Assembly: GCA_017979445.1 (NCBI GenBank)
Contig: CM030714.1
Span: 12,685,317-12,749,316, forward strand
Reading direction: 5' to 3'
Length of the DNA: 64,000 nt
Origin: Akebia trifoliata
Lineage: Eukaryota > Streptophyta > Magnoliopsida > Ranunculales > Lardizabalaceae
This document shows, piece after piece, positions 46,366-57,359 of the stretch (position 1 is the first letter of the stretch; every line of letters starts with the position of its first letter). The notes beneath the pieces were generated by a model that did no database searches, was not told the origin of the DNA, and saw only the letters and a list, made by a program, of their open reading frames with translations. The position numbers and the translations under genes were made by a program.

Positions 46366-48035
46366 GGCAAACAATCCAGACACATCAGATGTTGCATTCT
46401 CTAGCTCTGATCGAAGCTCAAATGCCCGCTCCATGAGTGCTTTCTCTGAAAAATAAACAATAAATGTCACTGAGGGAGTAAAGACAGAGTGAGGACCAAT
46501 GCAAGATGGCAACTGTCCAACACCCCTAGCAAGATGGAAGCTATTTGAATTAAGGGTACTGGTTCAAACTATGTAAAGTAGATACAGATGTGATGAGTGT
46601 GAAAAACCAATGGAATGGTCAACATGTACTTAAAGCTAAACTAAGTTGTTAACTAAATGTTCCAATCGATTACAACCTTTTCACGCACCCTTCATCCAAT
46701 CCAAATAATGAGTGACAGATAAAAATATCAATGCCAAAACATCTCAAAATATTTTTTTCCAAAATTCAAGCCTAACATGGAAGTTCTCGAAGGAAACAAA
46801 AAAGAAACACCATTTCATAAAACAATCAGGAAAGGGTGCTGAAGGAAAGTGATGGAACTTTACTCACCTGATCTGAGGAGATTAAAGATTAAGAATTCCT
46901 TTTCTTTAATCGTTGAGTTGGCCTGTCTATATCTATCCTCTAGATCGAACAATGCATGTTCAGTGTTCTCGAGTTTTTTCTATGGACACATACAGGCAAC
47001 AGCAAAGACTTTAATTTCTTGCATTGAGGCAAAGCTTAAAAGAAGGTCAGGAGAATGACTATACAACAAGTCACCTGAGTCTTTTGAAGTTTTTCACTTA
47101 ATTCTGCGGTCAACAGTTGCTAAGAGTTGTAAAGTTCTTGAAGTCCCATTACTTGCTGCTCACGATATACAATTAGCTGGTTAAATCTATACATATAGTA
47201 ACCAAAAAGACAAATAAAAAAACCAAATACAGAGATTGTGGATTGTACCTTGTCCTTGGACTCTGAATCAAGTTCCATGCGTTCTATTTTCTCAGACATA
47301 GCCTGGAGAACAAAGTTGAAATGTCCCTCTCATTAGGAACTTCGAGAGAGAATACATTAAAGATGAATTACATGGTAAGAATCAAACCTTCTTTTCAGCT
47401 TCTTCTTGTAGATAACGATCTCGTGGTATATAGATGCAATTCTTCTCTCTTGCAGCATACACCTCTGATTAGAAAACGTAAAGCATAATTGTATAAATGA
47501 GATCCTAGTTTTGATAAAACCTTACCTAAGCATTCAATTGCTTAAGAATAATTGTTAATTAAAGCACTTACATAATACTCTTTATAATTTGAGAGATAAA
47601 CAAGAGAAAAGATCAAATGAAACTACAATCAATCACCCGAACAAGGAAGCACTCACCTTGCTTAAGGCAATCAATCTCAGTGCACAAATCCTTGATCATC
47701 GTAGATTTCATCATCTTCTGATTAACTTGGAAATAGTGCGAATAGGTCAGAACAGTAGAGGTGGATCCAAGGAAAGACAGTTCAAGAGCAAAAAAGAAAG
47801 AATGGTACCACAACCAACCAATGCCAATCAAATAAACTGACCTCAGGCTTGTTCTTGATATTTTTAGCGCGGTATGCATAATCTAAGGTGCTGAGTGTCT
47901 CTTCCAAACAGTAAATAGAAGGGGATATAGTGGCAATTATGCACGTCTTTGTTTACCCTCCCAAAGAATCCCTCAATAATCTTGTTAATTTGCTATCCCT
48001 GATGTCCAAGCAAAGTTCTTCTGTAACATCAAGAA
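46366..48035 (-). pseudogene. Kinesin-5 fragment: end of motor, neck and coiled coil
   Basis: On the minus strand, in order: [15 protein letters not shown], stop, [115 protein letters not shown], and FELRSELENATSDVSGLFAK at 46370-46452. It spans about seven exons with introns in the expected order of the mitotic kinesin-5 (BimC) family. A TAA replaces the Lys of the DSLGGKTKT motif, and a TAG lies in the coiled coil. The ATP-binding P-loop half is absent. Confidence 0.85.
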
Positions 48036-48175
48036 ACAGGATTTTATATGCCCAGATAATCCACTGCTTTTCTTTCTGCTTATGCAGCCATGTAGGCCAC
48101 TTGTAGGTGATGAGCTCATATTCAAATCGATCTTCTCATGCCATATACGGTATGACATTCTGAATGAAACCAGAG
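48015..48175 (-). pseudogene. UDP-glucose:glycoprotein glucosyltransferase (UGGT) fragment fused to kinesin
   Basis: The minus strand reads NVIPYMA, stop, [19 protein letters not shown], then [18 protein letters not shown]. This matches the start of the C-terminal GT24 catalytic domain of UGGT, the ER folding sensor. After FLDV the frame passes through TEELCLDI directly into the kinesin motor segment without an intron or stop. The two genes are therefore joined inside one exon-like open frame at about 48025. Confidence 0.8.
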
Positions 48176-49790
48176 AATGACTACTCATTAGACAACTTAG
48201 CCATTTTTTTAGTATGAATATCATAAATAAGACAATACTCTGATTGCATGCCTTAATGAAAATTTTAACAAAACCATAGATCGACTAAAGAAGAACAAAA
48301 CCTTAAACTGAGGAGAAAGATAGTTTTTTATGAACCAAAACTTTACTGGCCGATGTGTGTTTTTAAGAACGCTTAGAATCATGATTTTAAGAAAGCGTTC
48401 ATACCTACAAAAAGAATATCCAAGAAAAGATATTACTCAACCTAAGGGAATATTATCTGTTCACAAAAGATAGATATTGGATGCAAGTGAATTAACATTT
48501 AGATAGAATAAGATTTTTTTTTTTTTTTAATATAGTTGTGTAAAGTTAGAGGTTAGCAAATGAAATTGGGTTCAAGAGGGTTTGAACCTAGTACGTGGGA
48601 ACAACACTCTACACATCTTAGCCTTTAGCCAAGTTGGTACTTCAAAATAGAATAAAATATAACTATACAGTTGCATCATTAACATTGTAATAATAAAATT
48701 ACAGTTGCATCATTAACATTAAACCATGCCACCTCTCCCCAAAACATCCTCTTAATTTATACTTCAAGTAAGACTTTATCTTACCCTCTTTAGCTATGAG
48801 AGAAGAACCCGTACGTTACAAAGAATTAAATAATAAATAAAATTAAAGGCAGGCAAAAGGTTTTTACTCTCTTGCTTGTGAGTATTACTTCTTAACCCAA
48901 ATTGAGTTTGAAAGCTAATCAACAACGATCTCTTGAAACCATGCCCACTATAGAAATGGAAAGATGCTGCTAAAGGAAAGGGTGGAAACATTCCAACACC
49001 ACTCCCCGGCTTATAGGCCTCAAAAGTAAGCTCAAACTACTTTTATACATTGTTTCTTGGTTTGCTTATTCATGATTTTTTAGAGTGATGTTTGACCCAA
49101 GCAAGGTCCGTGGGATTGGGACAATTGAACTTAGTCTCAGGTCATTTTTATGCATTTACGAAAATCGTGAATCACTGAAATAATTAATGTATCATAAACT
49201 AAAAAGATAATAGTGACGAATGTGTACAATCACAGATTTCTGATTCAAAGGCGCACCAGGAGGGCCAAGCACAATATTTTTATTAACCTTCACCATAGGG
49301 CTACTTTCATTGGGTTGTTATTATATTTGGGGCTATTCATGAATTCCTTCAAATATACTAACTTTATTTAGTTTTTTGTTTTTTTTTTTTTTTTTTTTTT
49401 TAATTTAGTCTTTTCCTATACTTACCACTCACCAATCTAAAATTCTTTATCCTCATCTATTCTATGAACACATTTCTTAACTTCCCAATACTCAACTCCA
49501 TGCTGCACAGCTAGTCATACAGGTGTCTCGTATTATTATTCATGTAGTTTGGTCAGTACACTGAGATCACATAAGACTCTAGAAGTGCTTCTCACCTTGA
49601 TTTACGTAGCACTAATTCTCATCAGTATCTCTATTTCCAAGTACAATAACCGAAATAGAAAAGTGGTCCCTTTAGGGTATTTTTTGTCATCAATTTTAAC
49701 TAATGCCTAATCCCCAAGAGAGTTCTTACCAAAGTTGTGTTGCGTATATATTGTCTTAGACCTTGTTATCTTAGAACCGTTAGTTTATAT
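48176..49790. other. E3 interior without recognised genes
   Basis: AT-rich sequence with homopolymer runs (48514-48528, 49377-49402). A direct repeat of CAGTTGCATCATTAACATT lies near 48668 and 48702. No coding family was recognised. Confidence 0.45.
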
Positions 49791-50574
49791 GCTATCCCTC
49801 CACGATTCTTGTTTTAAATTTAACCCCCTCCAATTTCATTGACCAACAATGCATCATCTACAAAGAAAACATAAGGGACCTCCCCATAAATATAAGTAGT
49901 TAATTGACTCATAACTAGTGCAAAATGGTATGAAATTGGGACTGAACTCTAATGCAAACCTACTGTAACCAAAAAGACCCCTGTCTTGTCACCAACTATT
50001 CCAACATCACTTACAAATTATATCATATATGTCCTTAATAACGCTATATACTCATCACCAACACTATGTCATGAATATAAAATGAGACTGCATTCTGATG
50101 GACTGAGACTTGATAATTATGTTGCCTATGTATGGCAAATATATGCAGGTACATCGTGGGTGTAGAACACAACTTTGAAGTGTTAGGAAAACTATCTTGG
50201 CCATAACTGAAGGCTAAATAGCAGTCTAGGAACCAACATATTTGATTAGAGAGTTTTTGTAGCTTGAGATGGATAGTGTACAAGTGCTGGGTACTAGCAG
50301 CAAATAGCTTAGGACTGACATGATCTGACTTTGTTTGGAAGAACAGATAAGAGATTTCAAACAAGTTTGGATCATCAATTTGGCATCGAAAAGTGGAAAT
50401 CAAACAAGGCCTAAAATTACATAATAGCCAATTCAAATTTTCAAAAAATAATTTAACTTAAGATTCAGATATGCCTAAATTAAACAGATTTCATTTGAAC
50501 ACCGATATATAAAAACCATAACAAAAAAAAGTGAAATCGATCGAACAGAAATGCGAATAAGATTGGAAACTCAC

Positions 50575-50682
50575 CGGCTGGCGACATAAATCACAGCCAT
50601 TGTAGCGAACATAGAGAGCATGAGAAACTTGGGATCGGATAACCAAACTATTTAATCGGTTATTCGATCCCCGACTCAGCAT
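50575..50682 (-). CDS. Element-borne first exon, E3 copy
   Basis: It has the same 36 codons as 33209-33316, starting MLSRGSNNRLNS and ending CRQP before GTGAGT. Only Q2L and C34R differ within the exon. Leader and following intron sequence are also conserved, including an open stretch at 50436-50044 matching 33602-33883 that I read as non-coding homology. Confidence 0.45.
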
Positions 50683-50829
50683 ATCGTTTGTCTTTTGTAG
50701 TCGATCTTCAGATGCCCCTCATTCACGCCTTGATTGATAAAAAATATTTCGATTTTCAGAACTAGATCTACTGATTTCTAGGGTTGGAAAGAAGTTCTAG
50801 AAACAAATCTGATAACTAGTGTTCGAAAG

Positions 50830-51110
50830 AAGTTCTCGATCGAGATTGATCGATCAAATAAAGTGGGAGATGAGATCGATTGAGGGAGACAGATCGAAAG
50901 AAAGATCAATCGAGAGAGAGAGATGGAGAGGTCGATCGATCAAGAGAGCGACTGTGAGAAAGAGATGGGGAGGTCGATCGGGAGAGAGAGAGAGATAAAG
51001 AGCGATGTCGATCGAGATAGAGAGAGAGAGATCGATGATTGTGAGAGAGACGTAGAGAGAAAGAGACACAGAGAATGAGAGAGAGATGAGATCGGTTGAT
51101 TGAGAGTGAG
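50830..51110 (-). promoter_or_regulatory. CT/CGATCGAT-rich leader tract of E3
   Basis: This is the inverted homologue of 32770-33060. It lies about 110 bp inside the right terminus and 150 bp upstream of the shared first exon. Confidence 0.5.
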
Positions 51111-51226
51111 ATCGAGCTTGAGATTTGGAAACGTGGTCCGTAGGCCGCGGAATTTGGGTATCAAAATTTGACGGGCCAGGCCCAACAAATTTTTTAGTTA
51201 AAATAGGAGATTTTGACGTAGTGTAT

Positions 51227-53500
51227 ACATTGCTTCTCCTAAGAGTCTTTATTCTCCATTTTGGTTCATTGTAGTTACTATAAGTCATTTCCTTAAATCT
51301 AGTACTTGAATGAAGTTTATTTACCCTTAAATTTCTAGACGTGGTGTGAATCAAAGATAGAGGTTAAACATTATCTTTTTTGCATTATCAAGTAAATGGT
51401 TACCAAATCCCATTAAACATTCCAGTGTTTCGTCTTTAAAAGCTTTGGACTCTCTAGCCTGAGCTATTATAGATTCCAAACAGTAGTTCTATGAAACAAC
51501 AAAATCTTTAGTTTTAGATTAACATAAACTACTTTTGTAAGCAAAATGGTAGCTTGATTTTAGATACCATTATGCTGTAATTGAAGTACTCTATCATGAA
51601 ACTCAGTGATGATTGAAACATTTATTTGTTTCTCCCCTCATTTTGAGCGTTCATCATATACACTAAATAAATTTTAGTTCTGTATTGTTGGCATTTGTGA
51701 TGATATTTCTATCAAGTCAATTGTTTCATATTTCAACACAAAATAATCTGGTTTGGTAAATATATGAACTTTTTTCTTATTTGCAGCAAATCTGCGACCT
51801 GTATCTAGCTTTGAAGCTCTTCAGTCGGCAACGTTGGGATTGAAGATAACAAACATGGTACAAGCTAGCCCGGCTGTTAGTGCATGGGTTGGCCTTGTTG
51901 ATGATCATGAGGTGGGTTGTTCATGGGATGGGGCTGTGGGTGGCAGAACCTCACCACTTAACAACTTACAAGGTGAATTTTAGATGTTATAGGTATTAGA
52001 TGCACCTGCATTGCAAGATGACTGCCTTAGTGAAATTTAAATTAACGTTTAATCTTCAATGCTTAGAGAGAATAACTTAAATCATTCATTCAAGTCATAG
52101 ATCTAATCGTGATAATCTGACTTACACACGTGGCATACTCAATTGACACCCCTGAGGTGACACTTTTCAGAAACCATAGTACTGCCCTCCTCAGGATAGA
52201 GAACTGTGCTTCCTCATAAAGGATGGTAGATCTGGGAAGATCTGTATCCCGAGGAAGGCAAATCTATGGCTCCCGAACATGTCACTTCAGGGGTTTCGAT
52301 TGAGTTTGCCACATGAGTAAGTCCGATTATCACGACTCTAAACATTATATTTGATTGTTTTTCTAGCACAACTGTAATGATTTATGATATGGTATCATCT
52401 TTATTTTTCATAAGTTGTTGTATCTTACTGATTTATATTTTTCATTTCATTACTTTTTAATATTATTTTGTCATTTGAAATACATATTTTATTTTCTCTG
52501 ATTTATGAAACTTATTTATTTATATCTGTCCAGAATCACAGGTGGGAATGTGTACAAAAAAAAAAAATTCTAATCTGGCTTTCGAAAAGAAATTAAAAAT
52601 AAATTCAGACAATACACATCGGTTTTAAAACAGAGACAACAAGTACATATTATAACGTCAGACATCAGTTTTTCTAACACGATGTGTATTTTATGACTTT
52701 AGACATCGGTTTTAAAAGTCTTTTTGTGTGTGTGTGTGTGTGTATGTTTTGTAGTGACATAAATAGAGATTTTTTTTTTCTCCCATATTGACGAATTGCA
52801 CAAAACTGCGTGCATCAAGTCCGATATATATCTTTCATTGTGAAGATGATTGAAGAATCTTAATTTGGATTATACATCTATCTTATTGTGAATTTATTTT
52901 ATTAAACTCGAATAAACAGATATTCTGATTGGATATAACGCATAACCATATTCAATCCTGAAAAATTAGAATAAAATAATTACAATTAAATTTACTCAAA
53001 TTTTTTCTTCGATAAAAAAATTGTACCCATACCAAAATAACTCGGGTCGGATGAGTCGAGTAGTTGGATATTATCCGACCCATTGCCAACCCTACTTCCT
53101 TCCTAGATGAATTATTCCTTCTCCTCGAAGATCCTACCTTTCCTCTCCTTCAATAGTCCCCGGCAAATTGCAAAACAGCCATAGAATCCTCTACTTTCAA
53201 TTAAAGAAATGAACTTCCCGCTTTGAAACATCTAGGAAAACACCAAAAGATAGAGGAAAGGGGAGAAGAACTATCCCCACACCTTACGAGCAAAATCACA
53301 ATGAATAAGAAGACAATCTACATATTCCCAAAATCAATAATCATAAAGTTACAATAACAACAAAATTACCAATTACCCATCATTTATTTATAAAATGACT
53401 CCAACAAATACAAACCAGAAAGAGAACCCATCATTTAATAATTAAAACCATGAATTAAAAAACATCAAAGTTGGCACAATTTCTGAAGAAAAACATGGGA
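51227..53500. other. Sparse region: one possible exon and one CACTA-like end
   Basis: A splice-bordered open stretch at about 51787-51910 (RPVSSFEALQSATLGLKI, then SPAVSAWVGLVDDHE before GTGGGT) is unassigned. At about 52590-52756, repeats of ACATCGGTTTTAAA and a TG run precede TTTTGTAGTG. This resembles a right terminus of an E4/E5-like CACTA element with no partner left end seen. The remainder shows nothing. Confidence 0.4.
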
Positions 53501-53576
53501 ATTGGTTCAAATAACAACATTATTGAAAAATGATGAAAACCACCCACAGATGAAAAACTGATGCCCAGATCTCCCA

Positions 53577-54233
53577 TCAAGACTCACAACTTTCCACCAC
53601 TGTAGTTGTTTCAGGAACCCTAATGTCCTTATATTGGCAAATATACGGTGCATCGCAACCCACATAATCTCCCGTCCACCTCCCTTCATCAATGTAACTC
53701 GCATCCCATACTGAAGCATAAAGAAACATTGGTTTCTCAGGAAACCCTTCTCCTTCCTTCCTTTCCTCTCTCCTCACAACCTTCCCATCGATATACCACT
53801 CTATAAAATCTTTAAACCATTTGATCTCATAATCATGAAACCCATCCGAACAATCGAACCCTAATTCATGAATCTTCTCTCGGTTTCCAGTACCTATTGT
53901 GTAAAAGTTCGTCTGAACTATGTTCTTGTTTTTTTCCAAGAATTCGAAGTCAATCTCGTCTTGGGATTTGTCTCCTTCGAGTGATGAGAGGTAGATGTTG
54001 AAATTGAGACCACTGGTATTTCCTTTAGGGCATTTGATTCGAGATCCGAAAGTTCCAAATTGGAATCGAGTTTTCGAACGCCACCTTGCGCCGCCTCTTG
54101 AATCGAAGATGACTGTAATTTCGTTAGATTCAGGTGTGTGAGTGCAAGCTTCAGGGGTGTAATCTATGGCGATCTCTTTGAGGTTTGTAATTTCATAGAT
54201 TAGGGTTTCAGTGTGGGTAGCAGGATCCGCCAT
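53577..54233 (-). CDS. EG16-like GH16 endo-beta-glucanase
   Basis: This is an intact single-exon frame of 218 residues, from ATG at 54231-54233 to TGA at 53577-53579. The GH16 active-site block DEIDFEFLE lies at about residues 92-100, containing the nucleophile and acid/base glutamates. GFDCSDGFHDYEIKWFKDFI and WYIDGKVVRRE follow, as in XTH proteins. There is no signal peptide and no C-terminal XET extension, unlike XTHs of about 290 residues. This architecture is that of plant EG16 enzymes, broad-specificity beta-1,4/mixed-linkage endo-glucanases between bacterial licheninases and XTHs. The ATG context and codons look normal. It is the only gene in the window that appears whole. Confidence 0.88.
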   Translation of the reverse strand: MADPATHTETLIYEITNLKEIAIDYTPEACTHTPESNEITVIFDSRGGARWRSKTRFQFGTFGSRIKCPKGNTSGLNFNIYLSSLEGDKSQDEIDFEFLEKNKNIVQTNFYTIGTGNREKIHELGFDCSDGFHDYEIKWFKDFIEWYIDGKVVRREERKEGEGFPEKPMFLYASVWDASYIDEGRWTGDYVGCDAPYICQYKDIRVPETTTVVESCES

Positions 54234-56963
54234 TAAAGTTTCAGAGAATAGATATTAAACTTTAGAAATCAGTGAAGGTGAAGAGAACAAAGAACCAGAA
54301 TAGCGAGAAAATGTAGAAGTTTGTAGATCCAGTATTTCAGGGAGTATAGTAATTAAAAATTAGACTTAGGATCCAAAACTGTGTCCCGTACATATAGAAT
54401 AGAAACGCTGTCTAAGTGGCACTTTTCTGTAACAGTTTAAAACACATTGAACTCCTAATAAAGCCGTTTTCTATATGGAACATAATTCAATGTATTTAGT
54501 CTCCAGTTAAAAATTGCCACGTAGACAGCGTTTCTTGTTGTAGAAACGTGATAAAGTTCTGGATTGTGGCAAGAATTTATTATAGTAGTTGCGGCCTGCA
54601 CGACTGCACGTGCATACCATTGATCCTATGTTTTTTTAAAAAGCGACCGTTGACATGCCACTTGACTTCAATCTTCACTTATGGACTAATGGTAAATGAC
54701 TTTAAAATACCCTTGTTTTTTCTTCCCAATCATGTTCAATTTCTCAGAGGAGGAGATGATGTGAGCACTGATTATTATAATAATGATGGTGATGATGATG
54801 ATGATGATGATGATCATATAATGATGGGGACTATAACATAGACAATGATTATTATGATGAGGAGCATATGAGGGAATTAACGTCATTTTTTGCCAAACTA
54901 TAAGAGAAGACAAGGTCAAGGGGGCATGTCATCAATTTAAAAATATAAGAAAATGATGATGATGATGATGATGATTATGTATGTAGAAATCTGCAATCTC
55001 CAAATCTCCTCAAGATATGAACTTAATGAATATTCTTTCGCAATGGGTGTCCCTTGCACTATAACCACTATGACACTCAAGTCAAGTTAGGAAGGAAAAA
55101 TGGTATGGAGGAAGAGTGTCGTGTGGAATGATATTATTTATAGTGATTGGGGGGAAATTATGATTAGGTCATCTTTCTAGATTCGATCTTATCCAAATTG
55201 AGAACTTCCTAATTTGTGCTTACCTTTAGTTCCTAATATCTTGCATGAAATTGAAACTAATTTAGAAAATATTTCATATCCCTAATTTTTTGGGATCTAT
55301 CCTTATCTGTTGCGCTGGAATGACTACTCTGGTCTTTGAGCAATCGTCTTAGGAGAGTCTCCGACTTCTAACCGTCAAATCATGCCTTTCTTGGGCACAG
55401 TCCTCGAAAGCTTAGATCGATTGCCACAGAGTATGATTTCAACGTGACACGTTCAACATCTTAGAGTATCGCACTTTTTAACTCCATAATAGCAATGGTG
55501 ATGATGATGACAAGGTCATTTTTTAGTAGTTTATAAGAGAGAATATTGATAATGATTTGAGAACAAAACCATCCCTTAAATTGACCATTGAGGTTCTAGT
55601 GAATGTTTTAGATACCCCTAAGTCTTTAAAATGGTGACCTCAGTCTTCGATTGTAGACTAATGAAAAATGACTTTAAAATACTAGATTTTTTTTTCTTTT
55701 CAAAAGTAGTCTTCTTCAATCTCTCTGAGCTCCAAGATCATGTTAGTGATGATGATATCAATGTTGATGGTGATGATGATGATTATCTTTTAATAAAAAC
55801 ATATTTTTAATAATTTGAATATTTACTTTCTAAACAAAATATGATTGTGGTTAAACATTTTCTAATCCATCATTTTTTTTTAAATTATAATATTTGAATA
55901 AATGATAAATAATTAAACTAATCAAATGATTTAGGTCATTCAAGACGAGAAGACTCGATCGAGTCAACTTTGTATCGATAAGGGACAAGACAAATACTAA
56001 GTTTTAAAAGCATGAGTGATGATTATATCAACATTATTGATGACAATGTGATGGTGATGGTGATGGTGATGGTGATGATGATGGGGAGGATGGGGTGAGG
56101 GGGAGGGCATTAAGGTCATTTTTTTTGTAGAATATAAAGGAAGACTAAGGTCAAAATGTTATAAGTTTCAAAATATAAAAAAACTAATAAATGCCCGTGC
56201 CTACCACATGGGTTAGTCACTCTTGCACGTGTTCCTTATGCATTGAATATTCCTTACGTGTGTTGAAAATTGAATTTATTCTTTAAAATGCACTGGATCC
56301 CACATGTAGAGCAGCTAAAAACGATATCTCTTAACTAATTGTTTGCTTACAAATTTTCTTGAAGATTAAAGCACACTCTTGAAATATTACAAATGTTTGG
56401 CTAATAAACACTTGTGCAAACAATTTCAATAGTTGGTTACAATTTTGATTATTGTCATAAAAAAGTCCTAAACAAACAAACAAAATAATAATAATAATAA
56501 TAAATCTTGCCAAAAAATAAAATAGGAGAATTTCTATTGGGGTGACAAAGATTAAAGCACTCTTCAAATTGTACTACTTGTGGGAAACTCATTCTCACAC
56601 TCTTAATAAATATCCAAATGTTTCTAGTCAACCCATCATCTTTAACCTCTTGGCAACCACATTCTCGTATCCCTCTCTATTTTGAATGGTTTTCAATTTA
56701 AGTAATCGAACAAATGTCAAAACATTGATGAAAGTTAGCCACACTAACTTAGTAAGATTTCGAATCTTACTAACAGTGGTTGGGCCCATACGGATTGAGA
56801 GCAATACAACACTACAACACTCTAATCCAGGGTTTTTAATTAGATTACAAAAAGAGAAAAAGAAAGTTTTTTTTTCATTTATCCAAGATATGAATGGCTA
56901 TCGAAATCCCAAAATTAATTAAAGCTCAATGATGGTGAAAAATAAATACTTTGAATCTAGTGA
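54234..56963. other. EG16 upstream region and GAT microsatellites
   Basis: GAT/ATG trinucleotide arrays occur at about 54783-54825, 54955-54975, 55745-55785 and 56046-56085. No other gene was recognised. The EG16 promoter would lie in the first few hundred bases; I cannot place a TATA box with confidence. Confidence 0.5.
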
Positions 56964-57109
56964 CACTACAAGAAAACAATGAATCAGGAACAAAATTATA
57001 AAACGGATTTTATCCGTTTCTAATTAAAAACGGGTTTAAGCCGTTTTACATTTAAAAACTGTTTTATCTACATTTTATCCGACCCGATATCCGTCTGATT
57101 AATTGGAAC

Positions 57110-57350
57110 GAAAGCTCTCTCAGTCGTCTCTCCCAATTGTGTGTGTGTCTCTCTCGATCTCTGTCGCTCTCTCGTCTCTCTCCCTCTCTCGATAGTCTCT
57201 CTGGATCTCAGTCGATCACCCTCGATCTCATCTCTCTCTCGGTCGCTCTCCCTCGATCTCATCTCTCTCTCGTTCAGTCGCTCTCCCTCGATCTTTTCTC
57301 GATCTCAGTCGTTCTCCCTCGATCTCAGTCGTTCTCCCTCGATCGCTCGC
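57110..57350 (+). promoter_or_regulatory. CT/CGATCTC-rich leader tract of E4
   Basis: CTCTCTCGATCTC and CTCCCTCGATC blocks repeat many times, followed by leader-like sequence and a plausible GTTCG/AATAC junction. It occupies the same relative place as in E1-E3, although the terminal families differ. Confidence 0.5.
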
Positions 57351-57359
57351 TCAGTAGAG

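Larger units (their letters stand above)
44513..51223 (-). mobile_element. CACTA transposon E3 carrying gene fragments
   Basis: The element is 6,711 bp, with left end CACTATGTGAAAAAAGC, right end inverted CACTACGTCAAAATCTCC, and target duplication TAT (44510-44512 and 51224-51226). The left 400 bp match E1 and E2; the right 1.43 kb match E2. Cargo on the minus strand, from the CT-rich right end, is the first exon, UGGT fused to kinesin-5, and CYB561-DOMON. There is no transposase. It has the same orientation as E1. Confidence 0.95.

Noticed and set aside
56586..56963. Possible additional CACTA left end just before E4
   Set aside because: Only the CACTACAAG terminus at 56964 has a matching TGA duplication and right end.
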